A model generated the notes under the pieces. That model had not been told where the DNA came from. It did no database searches and saw only the letters and a program-made list of their open reading frames with translations. From NCBI GenBank assembly GCA_016124805.1, contig WGND01000007.1, positions 101,708 through 165,707 on the forward strand: a stretch of DNA of 64,000 nucleotides, given 5' to 3'. This stretch comes from Hyphomicrobiales bacterium. GTDB lineage: Bacteria > Pseudomonadota > Alphaproteobacteria > Parvibaculales > Parvibaculaceae. The position numbers were made by a program, and so were the translations under genes. Of this stretch, positions 37,874 to 47,097 are shown piece after piece; within the stretch, counting starts at the first letter, position 1, and every line of letters begins with the position of its first letter.

Positions 37874-40324
37874 TCAATGCGCGACGACGTTCTCGCCAGC
37901 GCTGGGGTTTTTACCCCGCGCAGCCTGTTCGGCTGCATAGGCTTCTTCATCCCATTCAATCGATTCGGGTATGCGCGTAAGAGCGTTGCGCAAGACCTCG
38001 TCGATTGTTGAGACCGGAATGATCTCCATTCCGTTTTTCACATTGTCAGGAATGTCGGCAAGATCTTTGACATTGTCCTGCGGGATGAGCACCGTCTTGA
38101 TGCCACCACGCAGGGCCGCCAACATCTTTTCCTTCAAACCGCCAATGGGCAATACGCGTCCACGCAGGGTGATCTCACCCGTCATGGCAACATCCTTGCG
38201 CACCGGAATCCCAGTCATCACCGAGACCATGGCCGTTGCCATGGCAACACCAGCTGATGGACCATCTTTCGGCGTCGCGCCTTCGGGCACATGGATATGA
38301 ATATCCTTGCGATCAAAGACGGGCGGCTGCACACCGAACTGTGTCGCCCGCGAGCGCACATAGGAACTGGCCGCCGAAATCGACTCCTTCATCACATCAC
38401 GCAGGTTACCCGTGACCGTGGTGCGGCCCTTGCCGGGCATCACCAGACCTTCAATGGTGAGCAACTCGCCACCCACTTCGGTCCAGGCAAGGCCGGTGAC
38501 CAGACCAACCTGGTCCTCGCCCTCCACTTCGCCGTAGCGATACTTCGGCACACCGGCATAGTCCTCGACGTTTTCCATCGTGACCGTGATGGTCTTCTTG
38601 TCGCTCGTGAGGATTTCCTTCACAGCCTTTCGTGCCAGCGTGTTGAGCTCGCGTTCGAGATTACGAACGCCCGCCTCACGCGTGTAGACACGGATCAACT
38701 GACGAAGGGCATCATCCTCAATGGCCCATTCACCCTTGCGCAGGCCGTGGGCTTCCAATGCCTTCTCAAGCAGATGGCGACGTGCGATCTCCACCTTCTC
38801 GTCTTCTGTGTAGCCGGCAATACGGATGATCTCCATGCGGTCCAGAAGCGGGCCCGGGATATTCAGCGTATTGGCCGTCGTCACGAACATCACATCGGAA
38901 AGATCATAATCGACCTCCAGATAGTGATCGGCAAAGGCGTTGTTCTGCTCGGGATCAAGAACCTCAAGCAAGGCGGAGGACGGATCGCCACGGAAATCGG
39001 CGCCCATCTTGTCGATCTCGTCGAGAAGGAACAGCGGATTGGTGTGCTTCACCTTCTTCATCGACTGGATCACCTTGCCGGGCATGGAGCCGATATAGGT
39101 GCGGCGATGACCACGAATCTCGGCTTCATCCCGCACACCGCCAAGCGACATGCGCACGAAGTCACGACCCGTTGCCTTGGCAATGGATTTGCCAAGCGAG
39201 GTCTTGCCGACGCCAGGTGGACCAACGAGGCAGAGAATGGGCCCCTTGAGCTTGTTGGCGCGCTGCTGCACGGCAAGATACTCAACGATGCGTTCCTTCA
39301 CCTTGTCGAGGCCGAAGTGGTCGGCATCGAGAATGGCCTGGGCGTTGTTCAGGTCCTTCTTGACGCGGCTCTTCTTGTTCCACGGCACGGAGAGAATCCA
39401 GTCGAGATAGTTGCGCACAACCGTGGCTTCCGCCGACATGGGGCTCATCTGCTTGAGCTTCTTCAGCTCGGCAATGGCCTTCTCATTGGCTTCCTTGGAG
39501 AGCTTGGTCTTGGCGATACGCTCTTCGAGCTCGCGCAAGTCATCCTTGCCCTCTTCACCGTCGCCGAGCTCCTTCTGAATGGCCTTCATCTGCTCATTCA
39601 GATAATACTCGCGCTGGGTCTTCTCCATCTGACGCTTGACGCGTGAGCGGATGCGCTTCTCGACCTGGAGAACACTGATCTCGCCTTCCATCAGCGAATA
39701 GACACGTTCCAGACGCGCCGAAACGGATTCCATCTCAAGCAGTTCCTGCTTTTCGGGAATCTTGATGTTGATGTGGCTGGCGACCGTATCGGCGAGCTTG
39801 GAGGCATCATCGATCTGACCGATGGAGCCCAGAACTTCCGGCGGCACCTTCTTGTTCAGTTTCACATAGCCTTCAAACTGGGACACAACCGACCGGGCCA
39901 GCCCTTCGAGCTGGTCATCAACCTCATCAGTTTCATCGATTGTTTCGATTTCGGCTTCGAAGAATTCTTCGTTGTCGGTGTAGCGCAGCACGCGTGCACG
40001 ACGCACGCCTTCGACAAGTACCTTGACCGTATTATCGGGCAGCTTGAGAAGCTGCAGCACCGTGCCGATGGCGCCGATCTGATAAATATCATCCGTATCC
40101 GGATTGTCATCAGCCGCATTCTTCTGGGCGACCAGAAAAATCTGCTTGTCATCCTGCATGACATTTTCGAGCGCACGCACGGATTTCTCGCGGCCAACAA
40201 AAAGCGGCACGATCATATGGGGGAAAACGACGATGTCGCGCAGCGGCAGAACCGGCAGCACATGTTTGCCACTGGCTACTTCACCGGTTTCCGTGACAGT
40301 TGGAATATCGTCTTTATCGCTCAT
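37874..40324 (-). CDS. lon: ATP-dependent protease Lon
   Basis: Lon degrades misfolded proteins and specific regulators; in Caulobacter it removes DnaA, CcrM and SciP. The 816-residue product from the ATG at 40324 (AGCAGGT upstream; the earlier GTG at 40342 is less likely) has the N-terminal LON domain ([20 protein letters not shown]), Walker [16 protein letters not shown] (about residue 365), Walker [11 protein letters not shown], and the Ser-Lys dyad in [17 protein letters not shown] and [14 protein letters not shown]. The gene order clpP-clpX-lon-hup is conserved. Confidence 0.97.
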   Translation of the reverse strand: MSDKDDIPTVTETGEVASGKHVLPVLPLRDIVVFPHMIVPLFVGREKSVRALENVMQDDKQIFLVAQKNAADDNPDTDDIYQIGAIGTVLQLLKLPDNTVKVLVEGVRRARVLRYTDNEEFFEAEIETIDETDEVDDQLEGLARSVVSQFEGYVKLNKKVPPEVLGSIGQIDDASKLADTVASHINIKIPEKQELLEMESVSARLERVYSLMEGEISVLQVEKRIRSRVKRQMEKTQREYYLNEQMKAIQKELGDGEEGKDDLRELEERIAKTKLSKEANEKAIAELKKLKQMSPMSAEATVVRNYLDWILSVPWNKKSRVKKDLNNAQAILDADHFGLDKVKERIVEYLAVQQRANKLKGPILCLVGPPGVGKTSLGKSIAKATGRDFVRMSLGGVRDEAEIRGHRRTYIGSMPGKVIQSMKKVKHTNPLFLLDEIDKMGADFRGDPSSALLEVLDPEQNNAFADHYLEVDYDLSDVMFVTTANTLNIPGPLLDRMEIIRIAGYTEDEKVEIARRHLLEKALEAHGLRKGEWAIEDDALRQLIRVYTREAGVRNLERELNTLARKAVKEILTSDKKTITVTMENVEDYAGVPKYRYGEVEGEDQVGLVTGLAWTEVGGELLTIEGLVMPGKGRTTVTGNLRDVMKESISAASSYVRSRATQFGVQPPVFDRKDIHIHVPEGATPKDGPSAGVAMATAMVSVMTGIPVRKDVAMTGEITLRGRVLPIGGLKEKMLAALRGGIKTVLIPQDNVKDLADIPDNVKNGMEIIPVSTIDEVLRNALTRIPESIEWDEEAYAAEQAARGKNPSAGENVVAH

Positions 40325-40376
40325 TCGCTTACCTGCTTTCACAATTACCCGGCCTTAGCGATTAGACAGGCTAGCA

Positions 40377-40394
40377 TTTCATTCCTGAATGAAA
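40377..40394. promoter_or_regulatory. Perfect palindrome upstream of lon
   Basis: TTTCATTC-CT-GAATGAAA is a perfect 8-bp dyad with a 2-bp centre, 53-70 bp upstream of the lon ATG, where a repressor or activator could act. A second palindrome CTGCGGATCCGCAG lies at 40481-40494. The 303-bp lon-clpX gap contains no gene I can support. Confidence 0.4.
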
Positions 40395-40568
40395 GCTGAG
40401 CGTCACGCCAGTTCACCAGCTTAACGGGATTCGGAGGGGGCAGGAAAACAGTCCTTTTGGCCTGATTTCCGTGTATCTCGCTGCGGATCCGCAGAACTGG
40501 CTGCTGAAATGTGCCGGATACGGCAATTTGTCTGTCGCCAGAAGGCCGGAAAGCCTTCGTTGAGATAA

Positions 40569-40604
40569 AGATGGCCCTGAGAGCATGTGCTTTCAAGGCC
40601 ATCT
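40569..40604 (-). terminator. Candidate terminator of clpX
   Basis: AGATGGCC and GGCCATCT arms with an inner GAGAGCA/TGCTTTC near-repeat form one long hairpin 24 bp after the clpX stop on the minus strand. The following TTATCTC is only weakly U-rich. Confidence 0.45.
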
Positions 40605-40627
40605 AAAATTTCACTCAAATCGAGCAA

Positions 40628-41893
40628 TCAGGCGCCGGTGCCGACATCGCCCTTGCGTTCGGCATAGATGTAAAGCGGGCTCGCCTTGCCATCCACAACC
40701 TCTGCGCTAATGACCACCTCTTCCACACCTTCCAGTGTCGGGAGGTCGAACATGGTCTCCAGAAGAATCGATTCCAGGATGGAGCGGAGACCGCGGGCAC
40801 CCGTTTTGCGCTCAATCGCGCGGCGGGAAATGGCCCGCAGCGCTTCATCGGAGAAGGTGAGCTTCACATTCTCCATTTCGAAGAGACGCTCATACTGCTT
40901 GACCAGCGCATTTTTGGGCTGGGTCAGAATCTGGACAAGCGCGGGCTCATCAAGATCTTCCAGCGTCGCCAGAACCGGCATACGACCGACAAATTCGGGG
41001 ATAAGACCGAATTTCAGCAAATCTTCCGGCTCAAGTTCCTTGAGCACATCACCGGTGCGGCGGTCATCGCTCGACTGCACCTTGGCGCCGAAGCCGATGC
41101 CCGAGCCCTTGCCGCGCTGACCAATGATCTTTTCAAGACCGGCGAAAGCGCCACCGCAGATAAACAGGATGTTGGTTGTATCCACCTGCAGGAATTCCTG
41201 CTGGGGATGCTTGCGACCACCCTGGGGCGGCACGGACGCGACCGTGCCTTCCATGATCTTCAGCAAGGCCTGCTGCACGCCCTCACCCGACACGTCACGA
41301 GTGATTGAGGGGTTGTCGGATTTGCGGCTGATCTTGTCGACCTCGTCGATATAGACAATGCCGCGCTGGGCCCGCTCGACATTGTAGTCGGCAGACTGAA
41401 GCAGCTTGAGAATGATGTTCTCGACATCTTCGCCGACATAGCCGGCTTCGGTCAGTGTCGTGGCGTCCGACATGGTGAAGGGCACGTCGAGAATGCGTGC
41501 CAGTGTCTGGGCGAGCAGGGTCTTGCCGCAGCCTGTCGGACCGATCAGCAGAATGTTGGACTTGGCCAGTTCCACATCATTGTTCTTGGCGGCATGATTC
41601 AGGCGCTTGTAGTGGTTATGCACGGCCACCGAGAGCACGCGCTTGGCATGCTTCTGACCGATCACATAATCATCAAGTACGGAACAGATTTCCTGTGGTG
41701 TCGGCACCCCGTCACGCGACTTCACCAGCGAGGATTTGTTTTCCTCGCGGATAATGTCCATGCAGAGTTCGACGCATTCGTCACAGATAAAAACGGTCGG
41801 ACCCGCAATCAGCTTACGGACCTCATGCTGGCTCTTGCCGCAGAAGGAACAGTAAAGCGTGTTCTTCGAGTCGCCGCCGCTCACCTTGCTCAT
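40628..41893 (-). CDS. clpX: ATP-dependent Clp protease ATP-binding subunit ClpX
   Basis: ClpX unfolds tagged substrates and feeds them to ClpP; in Caulobacter it controls the cell cycle by degrading CtrA. The 421-residue product has the N-terminal zinc-binding domain ([10 protein letters not shown] and [10 protein letters not shown], about residues 14-45), Walker [16 protein letters not shown] (about residue 117), the GYVG pore loop, Walker [13 protein letters not shown] and the sensor region [12 protein letters not shown] with the IGF-type loop GIGFGA that docks ClpP. The ATG at 41893 has an AAGGAG Shine-Dalgarno preceded directly by an AGGCC-AAA-GGCCT hairpin. Confidence 0.98.
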   Translation of the reverse strand: MSKVSGGDSKNTLYCSFCGKSQHEVRKLIAGPTVFICDECVELCMDIIREENKSSLVKSRDGVPTPQEICSVLDDYVIGQKHAKRVLSVAVHNHYKRLNHAAKNNDVELAKSNILLIGPTGCGKTLLAQTLARILDVPFTMSDATTLTEAGYVGEDVENIILKLLQSADYNVERAQRGIVYIDEVDKISRKSDNPSITRDVSGEGVQQALLKIMEGTVASVPPQGGRKHPQQEFLQVDTTNILFICGGAFAGLEKIIGQRGKGSGIGFGAKVQSSDDRRTGDVLKELEPEDLLKFGLIPEFVGRMPVLATLEDLDEPALVQILTQPKNALVKQYERLFEMENVKLTFSDEALRAISRRAIERKTGARGLRSILESILLETMFDLPTLEGVEEVVISAEVVDGKASPLYIYAERKGDVGTGA

Positions 41894-42235
41894 AAACACT
41901 CCTTAGGCCTTTGGCCTGCCGCCCCTTGATGGAACTTCTACTCTAAGCATGCACCAAATGTGCCTGTCTTCAATTAACCTTCCGGTTTGCTCGACTATTC
42001 CTACGTGTCGGGCGCCCCTTCAGATTGGAATCTCGTCACCTTAACGACATACGAGCATGTTAATTGCTGAAGGATCAAGATTTCATTACATCCTGAAAAG
42101 CAATTTCAGCATGCCTGTCCGGCCTGAAATGGGGCGATAATCTGCGCTTTATTGATTCGCAGAGGGGATGTCGCTCACAGGTTGCTGAACCTGCCCCATC
42201 CCTTTCCAGAACGGTCATGCCGCCTTGGTAACGTC
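41894..42235. other. clpP-clpX intergenic region, no gene seen
   Basis: This 342-bp gap holds the clpX leader with a 5-bp hairpin (41905-41917) touching the Shine-Dalgarno, and a CAGGTT-GCTG-AACCTG hairpin (42178-42193) after clpP without a U-tract. I find no convincing promoter, small ORF or repeat. The gap suggests that clpX has its own promoter. Confidence 0.5.
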
Positions 42236-42862
42236 TTATTTGTCGTCGGCATCCTCGGAGCGCTTTACGCCCACAAAGTCGACAATGCCGAATTCAGCTG
42301 CCCGCTCCGGGCTCATGAAATTATCACGCTCCAGCGCGTCCTGAACATCCTGCAGGCTCTGACCGGTATGCTTGACGTAGATATTGTTCAGGCGTTCACG
42401 GATCGCGAGCGTTTCACGGGCATGAATTTCGATGTCTGTCGCTTGCCCCTGAAAGCCGCCAGAAGGCTGATGCACCATAATCCGGCTGTTCGGGAGCGCG
42501 TAACGCATGCCCTTTTCGCCGGCTGCCAGCAGCAGCGAGCCCATGGACGCGGCCTGCCCCATGCAAACCGTCGAAACCGGCGGGCGGATATGCTGCATGG
42601 TGTCGTAAATGGCCAGACCTGATGTCACAACGCCGCCCGGCGAGTTGATATACATCGAAATCTCTTTTTTGGGGTTTTCGGCCTCGAGGAAGAGTAGCTG
42701 GGCCGTCACCAGCATGGCCATGCCGTCTTCGACCGGACCGGCGAGGAAAATGATCCGTTCCTTGAGAAGACGGGAAAAAATGTCATAGGCGCGCTCACCA
42801 CGATTGGTCTGTTCGACCACCATCGGCACGAGATTCATATAAGTATCGATAGGGTCTTTCAT
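42236..42862 (-). CDS. clpP: ATP-dependent Clp protease proteolytic subunit
   Basis: ClpP is the tetradecameric serine peptidase partnering ClpX and ClpA. The 208-residue product has [38 protein letters not shown] (oxyanion region), [19 protein letters not shown] with the catalytic Ser (about residue 103) and [20 protein letters not shown] with the catalytic His (about residue 128). Its acidic third residue is expected in the DRERLN-like region near 175 ([13 protein letters not shown]). The start [13 protein letters not shown] shows the short propeptide typical of the class. Confidence 0.97.
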   Translation of the reverse strand: MKDPIDTYMNLVPMVVEQTNRGERAYDIFSRLLKERIIFLAGPVEDGMAMLVTAQLLFLEAENPKKEISMYINSPGGVVTSGLAIYDTMQHIRPPVSTVCMGQAASMGSLLLAAGEKGMRYALPNSRIMVHQPSGGFQGQATDIEIHARETLAIRERLNNIYVKHTGQSLQDVQDALERDNFMSPERAAEFGIVDFVGVKRSEDADDK

Positions 42863-43068
42863 TTTATCTCCTGAGCGCGACGCTGCTATCCGTTAGCCCA
42901 TATAGTCATGATCGAGCCCAAAACCAAGGCTCTGCTCATTCGGCCAAGCTGATAATGGATAGTCCGATTCGGTAAATGGACCGTTCCCACACTTTAGCGA
43001 AAGCCAATCCGAAGGCCAGAGATGGCTTGCGTCCGGGCTGAAAAAGCTGTGGAGACTGCTTAAGCGCG

Positions 43069-43098
43069 AAAAAGGCCCGGTTTGCAACCGGGCCTTTC
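43069..43098 (-). terminator. Intrinsic terminator of tig
   Basis: AAAGGCCCGGTT, a GCAA loop and ACCGGGCCTTTTT form a strong hairpin with U-tract on the minus strand, 21 bp after the tig stop. Confidence 0.88.
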
Positions 43099-43118
43099 CA
43101 TGCATAAGTGTCTGCCGA

Positions 43119-44648
43119 TCAATCTTCTTTTTTGGCCTTGGCCGGTGTCTTTTTGGCAGCCGGCTTCTTGGCAGCAGGCTTTTTCTTGGGCGCCGCCTTC
43201 TTTTCGGCGGACGCGGCATCGGCGTCATCATGGTCATGGTCATGGTCGCAATCAGGACCGTGAACATGGCCCTCTTCGCCATGATCGTGGTCATGATGGT
43301 CATGGTCGTGATCATGCTCATCGTCGGCAAAGAGCTCGTCGCGCGAGACCGTCTTGTCGGTCACTGTTGCCAGTTCGGCGATATAGTCGATGACCTTGTC
43401 TTCGAAGATCGGAGCGCGAATTTCAGACATCGCCTGCGGGTTCTGTCGATAGAAGTCAAAGACCTGCCGTTCCTGACCTGGGAACTGGCGGGCACGTTCC
43501 ATCAGTGCCTGGTTCACTTCCTGCTCGGTGACGGTGACCTTGCTGATCTCGCCCACTTCGGCCAGAACCAGACCGAGGCGCACGCGGCGCTCGGCAATCT
43601 TTGTATATTCGGCGCGGATTTCTTCTTCCGGCTCATCCAGATCGGCAGCGGTCTTGTCCTGCTGCTTGAGTTCCTGCTCGAACTGCGACCAGATCTGGTT
43701 GAATTCCTGCTCCACCATGGCGGGCGGCAGTTCAAAATCATGGAGCTCGTCAAGCTGGTCCAGCAAGGCGCGCTTGAGATGCTGGCGAGACATGTTGGAG
43801 AAGTCCGACTGCATCTGCTCAGCCATGGCTTCCCGCAGCTTGTCGATGCCTTCCATGCCGAAACGCTTGGCAAAATCATCATCCAGCTTTGTTTCGCCGG
43901 GGGCCTTTACAGCCTTCACGGTTGTTTCAAAGACGGCTTCCTTGCCCGCGAGAGTCTCCGCGCCGTAATCGGCCGGGAATGTCACGACCACATCCAGCTT
44001 GTCACCGACCTTTGCACCGATGAGCTGATCTTCGAAGCCGGGAATGAACTGGCCCGAACCGATTTCCAGAGCAGCATCCTCGGCAGCGCCGCCTTCAAAG
44101 GCTTCGCCGTCGATACGACCGATGAAGTCGATGGTCAGCTGGTCACCGGATTCGGCCTTTTCGCCCTCGGCGCGATCAGCAAAGCTCTTCTGATTGGCAG
44201 CCAGACGGCTCAGCGCTTCGTCTACATCGGCGTCGCTGGGTGTGGCCACCGGACGCTCAATCGTGATCTTGGAAAAGTCAGCCAGTTCAAAAGCCGGGAT
44301 GACTTCAAAGCTCATCGTGTAAGTCAGGTCTGACTTGCCATCGATGACTTCTTCCATCTCGCCTTCAAAATTGATGGCTGGCTGGACGGCAGGACGCATG
44401 GAATGTTCTTCGAGGGCCCGCTGGCTTGTCTCGTTGACCGCCTCCTGAATGGTTTCGCCCATGACCTGTTTGCCGAAGGTCTTGCGCAGATGAGAAACCG
44501 GCACCTTGCCAGGGCGGAAGCCCTTGAGGCGGACCTGATTTTTCATCTTGTCGAGTTTGCCCGTCATGCGCGCCTGCAATTCGGCGGCGGGAACTTCAAC
44601 CTTGAGTTCGCGCTTCAATCCATCCGCGCTCGTAACAGTCACCAGCAT
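43119..44648 (-). CDS. tig: Trigger factor with His/Asp-rich and Lys/Ala-rich C-terminal tail
   Basis: Trigger factor is the ribosome-bound chaperone and prolyl isomerase at the tunnel exit. Residues 1-115 form the ribosome-binding domain with the GFRPGKVPVSHLRKTFG signature (about residues 44-60); the PPIase domain follows (about 150-240) and the chaperone arms end near residue 440. The unusual part is the tail: residues 442-475 contain 12 His and one Cys among Asp/Glu, and residues 476-509 are a Lys/Ala/Pro-rich repeat (KKPAAKKPAAKKTPAKAKK). At 509 residues it is longer than the common 430-450. His-rich tails suggest metal binding; the basic tail suggests nucleic-acid or ribosome contact. 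Both roles are inference. Confidence 0.95.
   Translation of the reverse strand: MLVTVTSADGLKRELKVEVPAAELQARMTGKLDKMKNQVRLKGFRPGKVPVSHLRKTFGKQVMGETIQEAVNETSQRALEEHSMRPAVQPAINFEGEMEEVIDGKSDLTYTMSFEVIPAFELADFSKITIERPVATPSDADVDEALSRLAANQKSFADRAEGEKAESGDQLTIDFIGRIDGEAFEGGAAEDAALEIGSGQFIPGFEDQLIGAKVGDKLDVVVTFPADYGAETLAGKEAVFETTVKAVKAPGETKLDDDFAKRFGMEGIDKLREAMAEQMQSDFSNMSRQHLKRALLDQLDELHDFELPPAMVEQEFNQIWSQFEQELKQQDKTAADLDEPEEEIRAEYTKIAERRVRLGLVLAEVGEISKVTVTEQEVNQALMERARQFPGQERQVFDFYRQNPQAMSEIRAPIFEDKVIDYIAELATVTDKTVSRDELFADDEHDHDHDHHDHDHGEEGHVHGPDCDHDHDHDDADAASAEKKAAPKKKPAAKKPAAKKTPAKAKKED
43224..43325 (-). repeat. His/Asp codon repeat in tig
   Basis: The coding DNA for residues 442-475 is built of CAT/CAC and GAT/GAC units, giving a low-complexity tract (CATGGTCATGGTC on the plus strand). 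It is prone to slippage and length variation between strains. Confidence 0.8.
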
Positions 44649-44697
44649 TCGTAAATTCCTATTATGTCTTGTTCGGGTATCCCGGGAGCATTCAGAC

Positions 44698-44782
<85 letters not shown>

Positions 44783-44904
44783 GAGGTCTGCCGGCGGAAG
44801 CCCGAAGAGGCCAGCCGTACCCAATTTGGGAGCCTCTATATCAAGGGCGTGAGGTGATTGCCAGCAAAAGCAGCGAAAAAGGCCTCTGGCGGGCCTGAGG
44901 CGGC

Positions 44905-46410
44905 CTAGAGGGCCGCGAGGACAGGCAAAAGGTCCCGAATGGCGGCGGGCAGCATTTCAGGCAAATCCTCCGCAATGAGCCCCGGACCGAAGAGATTGCC
45001 CGCTTCACCATGGAGCCAGACCGCCGCACAGGCCGCCTCAAAGGCGGGCATGCCCTGCGCCATGAGGCCGAGTACCATGCCTGCCAGTACGTCGCCGGAA
45101 CCTGCCGTGCCCAATTCAGGCCCGCCATTGGCATTGATCGCGGCCCGACCATCCGGCGCGGCAATGACCGTGTCCGGACCCTTGAGGACCACCACCGCAC
45201 CTGCCTCTTCTGCCGCCTTGCGGGCCCGTTCGAGTTTGCTTTGCGTCTGGTCGATCAGTGCGGGGAAAAGCCTAGCAAACTCACCCTCATGCGGGGTCAG
45301 CACGGTGGGACCGGCAAAATAGCCCTTGATGGCCACAAAGAGGTCGCGGGGAATTTCTGCAAAGGCCGTCAGCGCATCGGCATCCAGCACCAGCGCCGCA
45401 CCAGACAGAAGGGCTGCCAGCACATGCTCGCGCGTGGCACCTGAAACACCTGCACCCGGGCCAATGAGGCAGGCATTTTTGCGCTTGTCGTCCAGTATGG
45501 CCGTCAGACCATCGGCATTGGCGCAGGCGGTCAGCATGATCGCGGTCAGATGGGCAGCATTGATGGCAAGGGCCTCGGGTGGCGAGGCAACTGTCACCAG
45601 ACCGGCGCCTGCCCGCAGCGCACCGCGTGCCGCCAGCCGGGCCGCGCCCGTATGCGGGGCATCGCCGGAAAGCACCACCGCATGGCCCTTGGTATATTTA
45701 TGGGAGTCAAGCCGCGGACGCGGGAAAGCGTCCGCCCAGAGCACCGGTGTGTTGCGGAAAGTTTTGACACCCACCTCGTCGGCCGTGTCGGTGGGAATGC
45801 CGATATCGGCCACATGCAGCACACCGCATTGCGTGCGACCGGGCAGCAGATAGTGACCCGGTTTGGGCTTGAAGAAGGTGACGGTGCGATCTGCCAGAAA
45901 GGCACAGCCCCCCACCTGCCCTGTGTTGCCGTCAACGCCGCTCGGTACATCGATTGAGACAACGGGGACGGGCGAGGCATTGAGCTTTGCGATGAGTTCA
46001 GCGGCGACGCCTGTGACATCGCGTGTGAGGCCCGCCCCGAAAATCGCATCGACCACGAGACCGGCATCAATATGGGCATCAGCCGTCATGGGATGCACGG
46101 CCCCGGCCCAGCGGTGAGCCGCTTCTGCGGCATCACCATGCAGTGCTTCCTGCGACCCCAGCAGAAAGACCGTGACCTGCCAACCCCAATCACGCAGCAG
46201 CCGCGCGACAATGAACCCGTCGCCGCCATTGTTGCCGGGTCCGCAAAGGACCGCGACCTGGCTGCGGGTATATTTCTCGTGGATGACATCGGCGACACCG
46301 CGCCCGGCATTCTCCATCAGGTCAATGCCCGGCTTGCCGCCTTCGATGGTCAGGCGGTCCGCCATGGCCATCTGGTCTGTCGTCAGCAGGGGAATCAGCA
46401 ATTCGTTCAT
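44905..46410 (-). CDS. nnr: Bifunctional NAD(P)H-hydrate repair enzyme Nnr
   Basis: Nnr repairs hydrated NAD(P)H: the N-terminal epimerase domain interconverts R and S hydrates, and the C-terminal ribokinase-like domain dehydrates the S form using ADP. The 501-residue fusion shows AVLCGPGNNGGDGFIVARLL (about residues 53-72) and DAIFGAGLTRDV in the first half, then GAGAGLVTVASPP, TPHEGEFARLFP and NANGGPELGTAGSGDVLAGM (about residues 428-447) in the second. Length is normal. It often lies near glnB in alphaproteobacteria. Confidence 0.95.
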   Translation of the reverse strand: MNELLIPLLTTDQMAMADRLTIEGGKPGIDLMENAGRGVADVIHEKYTRSQVAVLCGPGNNGGDGFIVARLLRDWGWQVTVFLLGSQEALHGDAAEAAHRWAGAVHPMTADAHIDAGLVVDAIFGAGLTRDVTGVAAELIAKLNASPVPVVSIDVPSGVDGNTGQVGGCAFLADRTVTFFKPKPGHYLLPGRTQCGVLHVADIGIPTDTADEVGVKTFRNTPVLWADAFPRPRLDSHKYTKGHAVVLSGDAPHTGAARLAARGALRAGAGLVTVASPPEALAINAAHLTAIMLTACANADGLTAILDDKRKNACLIGPGAGVSGATREHVLAALLSGAALVLDADALTAFAEIPRDLFVAIKGYFAGPTVLTPHEGEFARLFPALIDQTQSKLERARKAAEEAGAVVVLKGPDTVIAAPDGRAAINANGGPELGTAGSGDVLAGMVLGLMAQGMPAFEAACAAVWLHGEAGNLFGPGLIAEDLPEMLPAAIRDLLPVLAAL

Positions 46411-46459
46411 GCTGCGACTATAGCCAGCTGATTGTGGCGTCCAATGGGCGAAACGTGCC

Positions 46460-47044
46460 TCAATTCACCTTCGTCTCGGCCTCGCCACCCTGCTCGACCA
46501 GCTTCAGACGCTTGCCATCCGTCTCGAAGATGGTGATGGACGCATTGTCCGGCTTGAAGAGCACCACATTGTCGCTCCCCGTCGCGAGACCGGCGGCGGC
46601 ATTGATGACGATGAAATGGCCAAACATCACCGAGTCCTGCTGTACCGCCAGCATGGCTTCGAGCACACCCTGACGCCAGTTGATCAGGGTCTGGGCAAAG
46701 CCCGGCGTGGCATCGGTAGGGATTTCGACATTCGACCAGCGGCCCTGCATCATGCCGCGCAGCCAGATGGTGCGGGCTTTCAAATCGGCCAGCGGCGAGG
46801 GCACTTCAATGATGCGCGGCTCGATGATCGGCGCCACGCCCCAACGCTCTGCCAGCGGCACTGTCGTTTCGACACATCGCTTGAGCGGTGAGGTGACAAT
46901 CGGCATGGGGTCGCTGCGCAGCGCCAGCAGATTGTCACGCGCCTGCACCGCCTGCTCACGGCCCAGATCGCTCAAGCCCGGATCGGGATGCGTATCCCAT
47001 CCGGCAGAGGCTTCGCCGTGCCGGATCATATAAATGAGAGTCAT
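46460..47044 (-). CDS. Histidine phosphatase family protein
   Basis: The 194-residue product belongs to the phosphoglycerate-mutase-like fold. The catalytic RHGEAS motif lies at about residues 7-12, followed by LSDLGREQA and a TSPLKRCVETTVPLAE stretch (second Arg and general acid region), and the closing catalytic His in VMFGHFIVINAAAG (about residue 155). The ATG at 47044 is chosen over 47053 because AGAGG lies about 9 nt from it but abuts the earlier codon. Substrate is unknown; it is not the glycolytic enzyme by length. Confidence 0.85.
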   Translation of the reverse strand: MTLIYMIRHGEASAGWDTHPDPGLSDLGREQAVQARDNLLALRSDPMPIVTSPLKRCVETTVPLAERWGVAPIIEPRIIEVPSPLADLKARTIWLRGMMQGRWSNVEIPTDATPGFAQTLINWRQGVLEAMLAVQQDSVMFGHFIVINAAAGLATGSDNVVLFKPDNASITIFETDGKRLKLVEQGGEAETKVN

Positions 47045-47097
47045 GTGGCCCATCCTCTCGTCGTGACTGTTACTGAGATGACAAGCCTAGGCCGTCG

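Noticed and set aside
40345..40602. 85-codon minus-strand frame between clpX and lon
   Set aside because: No good ribosome site or family pattern, and it contains palindromes and the clpX hairpin.
43224..43325. Repeated CATGGTC units that could look like a CRISPR or tandem repeat
   Set aside because: They are in-frame His/Asp codons of tig; there are no spacers or cas genes.
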